A DNA stretch of 64,000 bases from Hysterium pulicare CBS 123377 (taxonomy: Eukaryota; Ascomycota; Dothideomycetes; Hysteriales; Hysteriaceae), in the NCBI GenBank assembly GCA_000467715.1, contig AJFK01000554.1:62001-126000 (forward strand). The letters are read 5' to 3'. The notes below the pieces were generated by a model. It was not told where the DNA came from. It made no database searches and worked only from the letters and a program-made list of their open reading frames with translations. The stretch's first letter is position 1; every line of letters starts with the position of its first letter. This document shows positions 20,922 to 34,164 of this stretch, piece after piece. Made by a program: the position numbers and the translations under genes.

Positions 20922-21718
20922 GATCCAAATGCAGAGAAAAGTATTGGGCACGAGAAGGTTAGATTCGCAGCTTAAGAGTGAATTGGTGCTGATAGTAGAA
21001 GTAGGCGAAGATGCGAAAGAAAGGTCGAAAACGGAAGGAAAGCCATGAAATATAAGGCGGAAACGAGAATGACATAAAACTTACGCGATTCAAGCATGCG
21101 CAATAGTGACCTGATGGACAACTTTTAGTGAAGTAGCCTGCTTTTTAGTTTGCAAGAAACATCGTGCAGTGTGAAGATGAGTACCTCGAAGCTCTCCAGA
21201 AAAACGCGGGGTCCGGTCCGGGACGATTGAAAAGGGTATACCGAGCACGTGCCATGGGCGAACACGCTGCAGGGAAAGAATGCGGGGAAATTGCACAGCC
21301 AATCTATTCACCATGGCTGTGCAATGGAGATGCAGACATGCAGAACGTACCGGGAAACGTGAATAAGCATCTTGTTCACAGCCTCCTACCAGGGTTTCCA
21401 GGTATAAGGACTGCTCACGTGGTATACAGACATCGTATCAATGGGAGCTTGAACAGAACTCCTGCTAATCATTTGAAGGGAGGCACTCGAAGACCGCCTC
21501 TCCTCTACCTATCGAGAGATCAACTAGATACTATCCCAAATTGTCTTCGCCGTTCCCACTTCTCTTATCGACGTGCTACCACCGCTACCCCACCACGCAC
21601 GATAGGCGTACTACAATGCGCCCTCTCCGCCAGTATCTATCTCCTGTCCTCTCAAGCTGCCATCTTATTTCAAATCCATTGGATGCTCTTATTCATTGGA
21701 AGTGCTTCAAATTGAACC
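20922..21718. other. Divergent intergenic region
   Basis: About 800 bases between the minus-strand SDR and the plus-strand amidase should contain both promoters. One CACGTG lies at about 21415-21420. Open frames here (21164-21715, 21541-21735) lack any family signature and run into the amidase leader. Confidence 0.4.
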
Positions 21719-23514
21719 ATGTCCTTCCTTCTTGATCTATTCCACAGCTTCTACTCCCGTCTACACTCCAGTCTAGCATCTCCCTCAACCCTCCCAACGC
21801 CATGGCGAGCATCTGGTACTCTATCCTGGCAAGAGATTGCAAAGAAAGCCCAGGAGCACCGGGACGCCACTATCTCAGAGCTTGAACCTCCTCTTCCCGA
21901 CGTCCCATCCGATCTACCGCTCGACGTGACACAAATCCCTAAACAAATTCTACTTACAAGAGAAATCGACATCACCCAAACACCGCCTGAAGAATTGGTT
22001 ACTAAACTCGCAAAAGCCGAGCTTACTGCCGTACAGGTTATCAACGCTTTTCTTAGGCGAGCTGGTCTGGCTCAGGAATTGGCGAATTGTATCACAGAAC
22101 TGCTCCCGCAAAAGGCACTTGAACGGGCTGCTTACTTGGATAATTATCTTAGCAAAAATGGTAAACCGATTGGACAATTGCATGGTCTTCCTATCTCTGT
22201 GAAAGAACATCTAGGCGTGGAAGGCTTGACTCTGAACGCTGGTTTCATATCCTGGCACCAGAAAATTTCCCCAGCAAATGCCTACATTCTCGATATCCTG
22301 CTCGAGGCGGGGGCCGTTTTATACGCCCGAACGACTCAGCCTCAGACTCTCATGCACCTCGAAACATCCTCGAACTTCTATGGAGCTACTGTCAACCCCT
22401 TTAACAGAGCCCTCACAAGTGGTGGCTCTTCAGGAGGCGAAGGCGCTCTTGTCGGTCTCCGCGGCAGCTGTCTAGGCATCGGAACAGACATAGGCGGAAG
22501 TATTCGTTCTCCTGCCGCCAATAACGGTGTCTATGGACTGAGACCGACCAGTTACAGACTCCCCCTCGATGGATTCGCCGCAACAATGGTTGGACAAGAG
22601 CAGATCGTACCCGTCGTCGGGCCACTGAGTACAAGTCTCGGTGGCGTGAAACTATTCATGAAAACGTTAATAGACGCAAAACCTTGGCTCCGCGAACCGT
22701 CTCTTCTCCCTTTCCCCTGGCGCGAGGACTCCCAATTGGCTCAGACCGATCAAGGTACTAAGAAGCTCAAAGTCGCAGTGCTTTATGACGACGGCATCGT
22801 AAAACCGCATCCGCCCGTTCTCCGCGCACTTTCTACTGTCGTATCAAAGCTCAAATCTGTCGATGGCGTAGAAGTGGTAGACTGGACACCTTACAAACAC
22901 GACTTGGCCTGGGACATCATCTCCTCGCTCTATTTCTGCGATGGCGGAAAGGAAGAATTAGCTGCCATCTCCGCATCTGGCGAGCCCTGGCGTCCACTCA
23001 GTAAATTCATCTTGACTGAGAATCCTAATGTGAAGACGCTCACCATTAGTGAGGTTTGGGACTGGACGGTGAAGAGAGAGGAATATCGTGCTGCGTATGC
23101 AAAACTATGGAATGAAGTGGGCGTGGATGTGATTCTGTGTCCAGTAGGACCGGGCGCAGCGCCACCATTGGATTGCGCGAGGTATTGGGGTTATACGTCA
23201 CAGTGGAATCTGTTGGATTATCCGGCGTTGGTGTTCCCAGTGACAAAAGTGGATGTGGGGATCGATGAAAAGGAAGTGGGATATGAGCCGAGAAATGAAA
23301 AGGACAAGTACAATTATGAGCTTTGTGAGTTATTGATATCAATGTTGAGATATCGTGGGGTTTTACTAATAACTAAGCAGATTCACCCGAGAAATACGCG
23401 AACGCGCCTGTAAGTCTGCAGCTGGTTGGAAGGCGGTATGAAGATGAGAAAATAGTAGAAGCTTTGGAATATATCAAGGAGCAGATAGGGTTGCCTTTTG
23501 CCGAGTTCACATAA
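21719..23514 (+). CDS. Amidase-signature enzyme (acetamidase-like)
   Basis: A 579-residue amidase-signature hydrolase that cleaves carboxamides. Exons are 21719-23324 and 23381-23514. The 56-nt intron (CTTT|GTGAGT..AAGCAG|AT) joins KYNYEL to YSPEKYANAPVSLQLVGR, which restores the conserved amidase C-terminus; the unspliced frame ends in an unrelated tail. The Ser-cisSer-Lys triad is visible: Lys in GLPISVKEHLG, cis-Ser in TSGGSSGGEGAL, and the nucleophile in GTDIGGSIRSPA. GLRPTSYRLP and VGPLSTSLGG follow. The length fits fungal AmdS-type acetamidases. No signal peptide is visible, so it is probably cytosolic. The natural substrate cannot be read from the sequence. Confidence 0.92.
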
Positions 23515-23676
23515 GAGGTCGAAGGATTTTATAAGTGTCATTCTTGGAGATTCGTACCCCAGGTCACGTGGATCTAGTCCCTACTTGCCACAAATGTAGT
23601 AATAAAACAGTTGTATCTGAAGCTGGATTGAAGCTGATTGTTCGTACCCAATCCGGGACAAAACGGAATCCGAAAT

Positions 23677-26600
23677 CTACTCTGTTTTCTCGTCCAAGTC
23701 AACCCTGATTACCTCCATGCCCACCCCACACATTATCACTCGTATCACGCTGTCCTCTTCTGAGCGTAGGACAGCCATACTAGAAACATCTGCCACAGAT
23801 GTGGTTGACTTCTTGAGTCGCTTCACCTCGAGGCGAATCTGATATTGTTCGCGGGAAGCAGACTCATCGACATCAAGGATATCCGCGCGCATGAAATCAT
23901 AGCCCACGCTCGGAAATTGCTCTTTGGAAAGAAGGCTCTCGCTATAACCTTGAGCATCTTTCGAGACTTCATCCCCGGTCTCATTCTCCGAGCTACGGGT
24001 TTGCAGCTTTGATGGGACTGATTTCGTTACGGACTTGAAAGGTGAAACAATCACCTCCCAAAGGATAACCTGCTGGTCGGTGCCCGAGGTCATGACCAAC
24101 ATCCTTCCCGCTATACGTACTATTACACATGCTGTGATTGCAGAAGCATGCGCACGTGGTACTAACATCGGGGAAAGATAGTTGATTACTCCGTTTTTCT
24201 GCTCGCAAAGCATCATAATTCCTAGCCCGCCGTCGTCGCCGCCTGTAATCACGATAGTCGATGAAAGACTCATAGAGTACATTGCCATTGCTTTGACGGT
24301 ATTCTGATGTATTCGCTTATGCTGCTGCCAGGTCATGTTGCCTTGACCAAATGATGAAGGAAGGGCCCAGTTTGTCAGATGTCCATCGGTTCCAGACGTC
24401 AAAAGAGTCGTTTCAGAAAGGAAGACACATTGTGTGAGACAGGAGGTGGAGTATACAGCACTTACGAGTAGCTGCCATTTCGTTGGAGCTGACGGACTGT
24501 AAGTGAACACCTAGGGTTATTCGGTTAGCGCGTCCGTGGAGACAAGAAAGCCAGTGTGCATACCCTAGCAGTAGAGTCCGAATATACCATAGCAATTTTC
24601 AAGCTATATTCTGCTCGTCCTGGGCTCTGTACCTTCCGAGTATTGAAGCACATGATTCTCAGATCAGATTGTTCGTTCTTCGGCGGGCAGATAGCTTCGC
24701 AAACAACCCCAACTCCAACTATTTGTAGCGTCCGAACTCGCCAGACGTAGAATTCCTCACATCCACCACTACTAACAAGGTATTGGCCGTCTTCGGACCA
24801 TTGTAGGTGTTGTATACCGGTAGTATGCTTCCTCAGCGTTCTGATGCAGTTAAAACTTGGGACCAGGATCGAAGTATCGTCGCCGCCTCCATACTCGAAT
24901 ATCTTGATGAGAGTGTCTTCAGCACCTGTCGCAATGAGCTGCCTGTCCCGGCTGTAATAATCGCAAACGAGCGAGACGGAAATGCTTTTAATCTCTCTTC
25001 CATGCCCACCATAGCGAACGACGGTGTGACCAGCCTCCGAACGGCTACACACCTCCATATTGGAAGCTTTAGTCCAGACAAGAATCCCACCAAGACCATT
25101 CTGGTGAGGTTTAAATGCCCAACTTCGATGTACTCCGCCGCACTCAACGGCCATAACCTCTTCTTCGGTCTTCCCATTTAGCAGCATGAATTTTGTATTC
25201 TGAAACCCATAAAACATAAGGTTTCCCTGCTGAAGCGAAACTCCTTCGATATTCGGTCCAAAAGGTAGGAGTAGATTATGCACTAAACGAGAGGAATTGG
25301 TGACCAGATCCAGAGAGTGTATAGCACAACATCCGTCTCTTCCAGTAGATATGAGGAGACCGGCTCCCTTCGCGCTCTCCGGAGATGATATCCATAACAT
25401 AGACGTTACCGTTTCTTTACCGTGCGCATTCTGGATGTACCTTATAGGAGAAGCTCGAGGAGCCGACTCCTCTACCACTTCTTCTAAAGCCTTTGAGATA
25501 GCAATTATTGCAATTGTGCCACTCCGAAATCCAAGGAGAAGATAATCAAGAGCCTCAGGTATGTGCACAAACATCATACTCGTTACGACCGTACCCGTTA
25601 CCCATGGCGAAAAAGGGATTGGGATAATTTGTGCCACTGAAGGTACTTGTGAGCTTGCAAAATTCACAATCAACAGCTGGGCATCCATCTTCTCCATATG
25701 AGTGACTAGTAAAGGCAGCCTTTCCGTTTTTGTGGCATTGATGCCGCTGGGAGTGAACAGCCCCGCAACCTTCCCGTTGATCTTGTGTAGCTTCGATAAT
25801 TTGGACGATGATGCGCGATATACGTAGATGTCGCCTCGCGCGCCTGCAAGAAAGCCGATATCTAGATAGTTCACACCAATGACAATGGAGTAGCCTCTTA
25901 GTTCCTGAACCGTGTCGACCAATGAGCAGCCTAAATTGGAAGTGTAGTCTTGTGTATGCGATGGAGATTTGACAAATACCTTGCCAGAGTTTGTGGTGAA
26001 TAAGAGAGATCTATCGTCGAGAAAAGCGTAACACCTAAGAAACTCCGCCATCTTTGACGACTTATGTCTAGGAGCCGTTGCTGGTCGTCCTATTTCAGCT
26101 GTCTGTAAGTTGCCTTGAGATTGCTCACAATGAAGTTTTAATGATGAAAGAATGTTTTCGATTGTGTAGCTCTCATCGACACACGTGGAAACATTATTTG
26201 GAGTAGTTGGCGAAGTAAGTGAATATGTGATGATCTTACTGTCTGCTCCACCTGTTACGATGTTGTGAATCCCACTTGGGGACATGCGTATCGCGACCGA
26301 CCAGATACTTTTGCCGCTGTGATATGCTGCCGCGCTCGCCTGCTGTAGAGTAAAGGGGTAAGTACGGGGCTCAGCATGTGCTACATATGAGCCATTGGAA
26401 TAGATTCGCCATATGCGGGAAGTAGCATCTTCTCCCGTTGAGACCAGCTGAATATTGTCGATGCTTAGTTGTTCCTCATGTTTCAAAGGAATGAACTCTA
26501 CCGTCCAAACTCTCGACAAATGCCCCCAGCCAGTGGCAACGCAGAAGTGATTGGACGTTTGGAAACCCGGAGAGGACGAGCCAAATCCAGTTTCCCGTAT

Positions 26601-27626
26601 TTGAAGTGATTCCACACTACTCGGAGAAATATTGAATGCTTGTGTGGAGGACAAGTCTGAGATGTCCCAAAGTCTTATTGAACGATCGTCACTACAACTT
26701 GCTAACAAACGGCGCAGCCCGTCTCGACCTGATGGACGAAGCTCACTCGAAATCCGTACCCCAAAGATAGAGCCTTCATGTCCCGTGAAGACATGGTGAA
26801 GTATAGCGGCGCCAGTGGATGTAGCTGTTCCCATGCATGACCAGACCAGAATCTCACCAAATGCTGTACCGGCAGCGACCAATATATGGTCTCCGGGGAG
26901 CCATGTGAGATGCGCGGAATATAGAATGCAGCGCGAGCTTGCTACAAGTTCGGTGACAACGATCGTCAGGGAACTGCGGAAAGAAGTAAGTATCTTGTGT
27001 TTTCTTTGTCTGTATGGATAACGGCCCTTGGTCTATTCGAGAATCTTCAATAAACAAACGCTGCAAGGATTCTTACTTATCTACGGTAACATCTTGCTGC
27101 TGCAGTAGTATGGAACGCTTTATACTCAGCCCAAGAAGCGCATTTCGGGCAGTCACTGCGGCACAGTCCCAGGACGAAAAGTTGTCCTGGGAGCCAGCTT
27201 TCTGAACCAAGTTCGGGCTTAGATCAAGAATCCAGTCAGAAGCCCGGGCAAAAGTTGACAGATGTAATAATATCGAAGATTGTGTTGGAATGCCTGAAGT
27301 ATTGGAATAGGCTGGAGAGAAAAACGTAATCTCCACAAGTCGTAATAGAGGACCGCCCCAAATTACGAGAATGGAACTCGTCGGCTGGTCTGAGACTACA
27401 CAAATTCCATGAATACTTTGCGATGCGAAAATCTGTTCAGATTTTAGGAAGTCGAAATTTGGATTTTTATAGATGTGAATGTAAGGTCCTTCGGCAGCGA
27501 TGAGGAGCTGGCCGCAGGGGGCCAGCGCTGTCACTGGGAGACGAGTGCATTCATGCTTTACACTTTATTAGCTGATTTTGGAAGAATAGACAGATTCCTC
27601 CAACTTACGCGAAGCGAGACTGACAT
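23677..27626 (-). CDS. WDR6: WDR6/Trm734-type WD-repeat protein (Trm7 partner)
   Basis: A WD40-repeat protein of 1246 residues resembling WDR6/Trm734 (Rtt10), the scaffold that directs the Trm7/FTSJ1 methyltransferase to 2'-O-methylate tRNA position 34. Four exons are inferred: 27626-27609, 27555-27077, 26973-24564 and 24510-23677. The 18-nt first exon encodes MSVSLR, joined to HECTRLPVTALAPCGQLLIA, the usual beginning of this family; without it no ATG precedes the conserved block. Introns are GTAAGT..AAAG, GTAAGA..CGCAG and GTATGC..CCTAG. WD features include DHILVAAGTAFGEILVW, LLASCSDDRSIRLWDISD, STGEDATSRIWRIYSNG, IVTGGADSKIITY and TGAEDTLIKIF. The family was assigned by the order of these blocks. 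It faces PBDC1 across a 191-bp shared promoter, so two translation-linked genes may be co-regulated. Confidence 0.85.
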
Positions 27627-27817
27627 TGAACAATCATGTAGCATTGATTCGTGAGAAAGACTTTTGGTGTTGAGTCAGCCATACCCGGCTGGAAAAAGGC
27701 TGTTCCGACAAAAAATTTCACGTCGCTCCGGGCCAGCCCGCAGCTACGGCCATTATTGTTCAGAAATATTCCAATTCATTGCTATTAGGGTACATTCATC
27801 TCAAGATCCCGAACAAA
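27627..27817. promoter_or_regulatory. Compact divergent promoter, WDR6 / PBDC1
   Basis: Only 191 bases separate the two ATGs. Short divergent spacing of two genes serving translation suggests a shared bidirectional promoter. No known motif was identified with confidence. Confidence 0.45.
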
Positions 27818-28503
27818 ATGTCTCTTGGTCCAGCGGGCGCAAGCCTCAACCCGGAAGAGGCTGATAACTTCGAAGACGTGAGCTCGAACTTGATGCTGGC
27901 ATGAAAAAACTGGACTAATGCTGAAATTCTGCTAGATTGAGAAGCAGTTTGCCGTGAAAGGTCTGTTTCTCCGCATTTCTTCAATATGCCCTACCGCTGA
28001 CCAGTTATTATCAGTCGTGCAGCATATGGAAACCTACTGGTCCATTCTCGAGAAACTACCCGGTTCAAAGTTACGTCTCACCAAGTTCGACGACGAAATC
28101 TACGAGCATTTCAAAAAGGAGTTTCCAGATTTCGACCCTACCGCAACAATCAATGAGGATGATATGAAGAGCAAAGAGGGTAAAGAACGTTGGCGGAATT
28201 TCATTTCTGCATATGAGAAAAAAGTGGAGGATTACAACTTTGGCACTATGCTGAGAGCGAATCCCAAATTCGAATACGGCGAAAAGGAGACTATATTTGG
28301 TGAGTTTTGAGTGCCCGAACGAATGTCTTGGGCTCCACGACTAAACTCAAACCTCATAGCGGTTCGAATGCAATTTTATGCAGTCGAAATCATACGGTAA
28401 GCTATTCTAGCGCAACTTATCTTAACACGTTACTGATCGTTCTAGTAACCGCGAGGGCCTGAATGATTGGATCTATGAAAAAGCGCACCCTGAGACCAAA
28501 TAG
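27818..28503 (+). CDS. PBDC1: PBDC1 / Ypl225w-type eEF1A chaperone
   Basis: A 154-residue cytosolic protein of the PBDC1 family; the yeast member Ypl225w is a dedicated folding chaperone for eEF1A. Five exons are inferred: 27818-27877, 27936-27960, 28015-28299, 28360-28396 and 28446-28503, all with GT-AG introns (45-63 nt). The spliced protein reads MSLGPAGASLNPEEADNFED, IEKQFAVK, VVQHMETYWSILEKL, the conserved KLTKFDDEIYEHFKKEFPDF-type block, NFISAYEKKVEDYNFGTMLR, AVRMQFYAVEIIR and NREGLNDWIYEK. The length matches the family (about 150 residues). Two exons are only 25 and 37 nt. Strong family match; the function is taken from the yeast protein. Confidence 0.9.
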
Positions 28504-29300
28504 TTGGACAGCGATATCAAGATTGAGCATCACACCAAAGTCACTTCGACCACCAATTATCCCCACTGCTTTGGCTTCCGAAATCGATACACATAGTCTA
28601 CGAGATTCGGGAGAAAGCCGAATGTAGCGATATGGATCAGGTCATTTGGTGCATCGTCTTGCTCCTCTACTCGTTCCAACGTCTAGTTTGTTTTGATAGC
28701 CTAGAGATGGTCTGGATCATACGAAGGTTCTACCCTCAGCGGCACAAGGATTGAGCGCCGTGGCTGTTTCGCACATCAAGCTCGGCATCATCACGCACTA
28801 CGACATTGCTTTTCATTGGTTCAAAGGCCAGTTTCTATCCAAATCCAGAAAACCCTCGCTTGGGACCTTGTCCTTTGTTCACTGTCATCGCCACATTTTA
28901 AGCATGGTCGAACAGTACGAATGCAATATCAATGAACTGAGTGAGGGATGATCAATGTCAGCTTTATTGTAAGGTGGGGTTCTTCTTAGTTGCTCAAAAA
29001 ATCCTCGGGTGAAGTAGATCGGCAAGGCTGAAGTGAAGCGGAGTGAATGGTCAGTATTGACAAATTCACGTGCAATACTATTTTTGGGTTGGCGGGGAAC
29101 AATGTTAAGGACAACAATGAAATTTCTGTCTCGATCCCCCACACTACAGCATCTTTATCTCACGTGGTCTGTTCGATGCCTGTCTTACTCTTGTAGCTGC
29201 TCAACTCGGCTTTTACCGCACAATTCTGACACGGGAGTCTTGTCACCTATGCGGTCTCCATTTCTGATACCCAAAACTACTGAACCGTTTTCCCAGAACA
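28504..29300. other. Intergenic region upstream of STE6
   Basis: About 800 bases between PBDC1 and the ABC exporter. It contains a CACGTG near 29161 and short frames without family features. It should include the exporter promoter. Confidence 0.35.
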
Positions 29301-32300
29301 ATGCCCGACAGGCGTCCAGATGCGGTACACTCTCTTCCGATAGAACATAGCCAGGCCATCGCAGTGGAGAAAGAGCAGGACCAGGACCAGGAAGAACGTG
29401 AGTCCATTCAGCGTGCGGGCTGGAAGGCCCTCTTCAGCTTCACCACGAAGAAGCATGTACCTTTCCTATGTTGTGCAATTCTTTGCACAATTGTTGGTGG
29501 TCTCACTATTCCTGTGCAATCCATACTCTATGGGCTGCTGTTCAATCAGTTCGCCAACTTCGGTTCTGGTAGAGCATCTGGGGACGAATTGCTCGCAAAG
29601 GTTTCCAAATATTGTGTTTACATGACGGCCTTGGGGGGCGGAAGTTGGATTGTAAATGGAGCGTGGCTTATGTTTTGGTTCATGTTTGGGGAGATGCAGG
29701 CACGGAGCGCCAGAGACAGGATTTTCAAAAACCTTCTTGCGAAGGACATAATTTGGTATGAGGTGAGACAAAGTGGAATAGGTGCATTTCTCCCCAAGGT
29801 CCAGATGTAAGTACATATCAGATTTGTGTTTCTTCTGCTAACCTGCACCAGGCAAATTCGTGAACTTCAACTGGCGACGTCTCAGCCGATGGGAGAATCT
29901 CTCCAATGCCTTGTCACTAGTCTGAGCTCCCTCGGAATCGCATTCTACTTCTCTTGGGACCTTACTCTTGTCATCATATCTACAGTTCCTATCGTATTCC
30001 TCTTCATGGCGTTTTTGTCGTCTCGCATGACACCAAATGTGCATCAACAAGCAGAGAAGCTCCAGGAAGCTCTGAAGTACGTGACAAATTCCATTCAGGG
30101 CATTGAGATGGTCAAATGCTTCAATGGTCAGGGCTCTGAACTAGGGAGATACACCCACGCTATCAAACGTGCTGCCAAGTTCTACATTCGCCAAGCGAAT
30201 ATCCAATCCATTCAAATGGGTTTCATGCAATCTGTTACCCTCGGAATGTTTGTCCAAGGATTCTGGTACGGTAGCTCCCTCATATCTTCAGGCAGGAAGA
30301 ACCCTGGTCAGGTAATGACAACATTTTGGGCTGCTTTGATGGCGGTTCAATCGATTACCGGCTTTCTGCCCCAGATGATCGTTATGGAGAAAGGTAAAGT
30401 CTCGGGTGCGAAGTTACGAGATGTCATGGCACAGATGCAAGAACGTGAGCGATCGCGTAGTGTCATTCAGGCTGGAAAGCCCGGTCGCTGTTCAGGAGAC
30501 GTAGAATTCCAACAGGTACGTGAATTCAGAATTACCAGCAATTCCTTCATGGTACTAAGCCTCCTAGGTATCGTTCGCATATCCTGCTCGCCCAAACGAA
30601 CCAGCTTTATGCGATGTTACGATGTTTTTCCCTGCTGGCGAAACCACCTTTGTTGTAGGACGGAGCGGTTCAGGCAAAAGCACAGTTGGACAATTGCTAG
30701 TCCGATTCTACGAGCCAGCTGCAGGCCAGATTCGACTGGACGGGCAGCATCTTCAGTCATTGGATGTTCACTGGCTCCGAGACAACATTACTCTTGTTGA
30801 GCAACACAGCGTGCTATTTAACGACACAATATATGGCAATATCGCCCTAGCAAAATCGAAATATGGGTCAGCAACGGTAGACGAAGTCAGAGAAGCCGCT
30901 CAATTCGGTCTGCTTCAGCAGATGATCAATGATCTCCCGCAGGGATTTGATACTATGGTCAGTTCTAAGGGAAATACAATGAGCGGTGGACAGAGGCAGC
31001 GAATGGCATTAGCACGGGCTCGACTTCGCAATACTCCGATTCTCATACTTGACGAGTCCACCAGTGCTCTCGACTATATTACACGATCGTTGATGCTTGA
31101 TGCTATACGATCGTGGCGGCGCGGGAAAACAACTATCATTATCACCCACGACATTGGCCAAATTCTCCCTGATGACTATGTCTATGTGCTCGACAAGTCA
31201 CAGGTCGTTCAAGAAGGCTATAGAAGGATTATGGAAGGCAGCAAAGGAACTCCGTTCCATACTTTCCTGACTTCCGAGGGAAATCATGCCAACGAAGTGG
31301 ATGTGTCAGAAGATATTTCATTCTCTCTTTCTTCCCTTGAGAGATACCATGTTCTCCCGGTCGCACGACCCCATGACAGCTGGCGTTATTCTGAGTCTAT
31401 GGACCCATTGGACATGTACCTCGACGCTCGTCGAGACTCCGTCAATTTCCCAGTTCCCTCACAGCGAGACTCCGTGATACCTCCACTAGCTTCGCCATAT
31501 TGGAGATTCGTACCGGATTCAGCGGGTATGAGTGGAACCAGACCACCTAATACAGCAGCTCTGAACTTACCCGACCGGCCGATCTCGCTGTTCGGTAATG
31601 CAGAATCTCCGCTTCCGCAACCACGCGTATTTGGTCGTGATTCTCTTTCTGGCAGCTCTACATCCAAGCATACGAGTATGCCAGCCCGTCGTGCCTTAAA
31701 TGACGATGCCGGCAGCGAGTCTCCTGACAAGGTACCTCACCTGATGGAAGCAGCCAAGAGGAAAGGCAGGCACGGGCTTCCCGCAAGGGCATCCGAACAG
31801 TCTCCCGACAAGATTCCTCCACTTTCTATGAGACAGATTCTTATGACCGTTTGGCCAAGACTTGATTGGCTATCGCGCTTCACTCTGGTAGCAGCCTTCT
31901 TTGCTGCCGGAGTGCATGCAGCCGCTACGCCTACGTTTGCTTTTGTATTCTCCAAGCTTCTCTCAACATTCTTTATACCCGCGGACCGCGGCCAACTCGC
32001 ACTACTGTATTCCTTGACTATTCTTAGTATTGCAGTCGTTGATGGCTTAGCGACGTATGCGTTGCATTTCCTACTCGAATATTGCGCTCAAATGTGGGTG
32101 AATAATACAAAAGTGGAAGCTATGAGACGTTTACTCGATCAACCACGAGAATTTTTCGACGAAGATGAGAATAGTGTTTCTAGAATCGCCGAGTGCTTGG
32201 ATCACTTTGCCGAAGAGACACGCAATATTCTCGGACGCTTTACTGGAATCCTCTTCGTTGTGTTCGTCATGCTATGCATAGCACTTATCTGGAGTCTGAT

Positions 32301-33738
32301 TAGTTGTTGGAAACTTACTCTTGTCGCTCTCGCCACTGTTCTGATATTATATACGATTACAACTGAATATAAAGCTATCAACAGCAAGTGGGAAGGTCAC
32401 TCAAACGATGCAGATGAATTGATCGGCATGATACTTCACGAGACATTTGTCAACATCAAGACTGTGAGGTCTCTAACCTTAGAGAAGGCGTTTTCCATCA
32501 AGTACTCGCAAGCAACCGCCAATGCACTCCAGATAGGACTGAAGCGAGGGATCTATTGCGGAACATTCTTTGGCCTTAACTACTCGGCTATTTTCTTTCT
32601 CACTGCACTTCTTTTCTATTACGGAGCCAAAATAGTCGCATCAGGCGAGTTTGCAACCACAAACATCATTACAACGTTCAATTTGCTACTGATGAGCACT
32701 TCGTATGCAAATTCCATTATCAATTACATACCACAGATGGGACATGCTAGAGACGCCGCTGCTCGCTTTCTACGTCTTTCAACGCTACCACAGGATTCAC
32801 ACGAACATAATGGTTCGATACGATTGCCCGTAACAGGAAACATCGTCCTAAAAAGCTTCAGCTTCGCATACCCTGCTCGGAGGGAGCAAGACGTCCTTCA
32901 CAACGTAAATCTGAACATTACAGGAGGTAGCTGCACGGCTATTGTTGGTTCTTCAGGATCAGGAAAATCAACGGTAGCTTCTTTACTCCTCAAGTTGTAT
33001 CAAGCCGAATCTGGCTTCACAATTTCCGGTCGCGACATCGACTGCCTACATACGCCTACTCTACGTTCTCAAATTGCTATTGTATCGCAAACACCAGTAC
33101 TATTTCCCGGGACGATTGCTGAAAACATAGCATATGGATTACCGCAATCATCGTCTTATGCTTCCTTGGCCAGCGTTCGCTCGGCGGCTTCGGCAGCTGG
33201 CATCGATGCTTTCATTGATGGTCTGTCCTCGGGCTATCATACAGTTATTGGAGAAGGAGGTATGGGAATCTCAGGAGGGCAAGCCCAACGGATTGCTATT
33301 GCACGGGCTCTGGTCCGCAAACCCCATATTCTCATTCTAGATGAGGCAACTAGTGCCTTGGATGTCGAATCAGCCAGCATGATTCGAGACACTGTCCGGA
33401 ATTTGGTCACGGATGCTCACCAACATGCTGAAGTGAAGAATCAGCTTGAACCAACTAGACTTAGGGCGCACAGTGTGAGGAGGACCCCAATGACTCGACA
33501 GGGTATGACTGTCATCATCATCACCCATGCAAGAGAAATGATGGCGATTGCGGAGCATATAATTATGTTGGATCGGGGCCGGGTGGTCGAGGAAGGCACG
33601 TTTGATGAACTCAAGCGTAAGAGAGGGGATTTTGCAAGGCTTTTAAGGGGCCATGATTGGGATGACGAGGAAATGGCTATTGAGAAAGGGAAACTAGATG
33701 TAGGATGGAAGGCGAAAGCCAATGATATCAGACGCTGA
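29301..33738 (+). CDS. STE6: ABC exporter, STE6 / a-factor pheromone type
   Basis: A full-length ABC-B transporter (1446 residues; TMD-NBD-TMD-NBD) most like fungal Ste6, which exports farnesylated a-type mating pheromone. Exons are 29301-29806, 29852-30515 and 30568-33738; the introns (GTAAGT..ACCAG, 45 nt; GTACGT..CCTAG, 52 nt) join KVQ-M-QIRELQLATSQP and VEFQQ-VSFAYPARPNEP. NBD1 has Walker A GRSGSGKST, signature MSGGQRQR, Walker B ILILDESTSALD and H-loop TIIITHD; IGQILPDDYVYVLDKSQVVQ after it is a Ste6-like element. A long Ser/Pro-rich linker (about 630-810) precedes TMD2. NBD2 has GSSGSGKST, ISGGQAQR and ILILDEATSALD. Both ATP sites look competent. About twelve membrane helices are expected. 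A general multidrug exporter is the alternative. No CaaX pheromone precursor was seen nearby. Confidence 0.85.
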
Positions 33739-34164
33739 AGGGCATACGACTTTGAACATGTATATGAAATGGAGACGTTGATTCTTTTACTTGGGGTTGT
33801 CTGGTATTGAGGAAGTGTGTGCAGCATTGCTCATGCACCCCAAATCCGGCTTCTCCGCTGGTTTGAGGTCACCTGAACTCTCTCCTACCTTCAGATTGTG
33901 AAAGTGATGTGTAGCTCTGGCGTGCAGCTGCCGCCATTAACTCCAGTATCAGGGGTCGCATAGTTTCTTTGGACTCGATGAAGCTTGTTCTTAAAAAAGA
34001 TTAGCTTGCGTTGCGCGGGCAACAATGCCAAGATGCCTATTTGTTGACATTCCTACTTGTTATGCTCACACTTGACAGCTTCCTTCAACCACCATCACAC
34101 CTGCCATTACAACACCGCAGCTCCGACTGTTCCAATTAGGTCTTGATAAGTCAAACTCAAGAAT
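33739..34164. other. Intergenic region
   Basis: These 426 bases lie between STE6 and the BRCT gene and contain the BRCT gene promoter. Nothing else is recognised. Confidence 0.35.
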
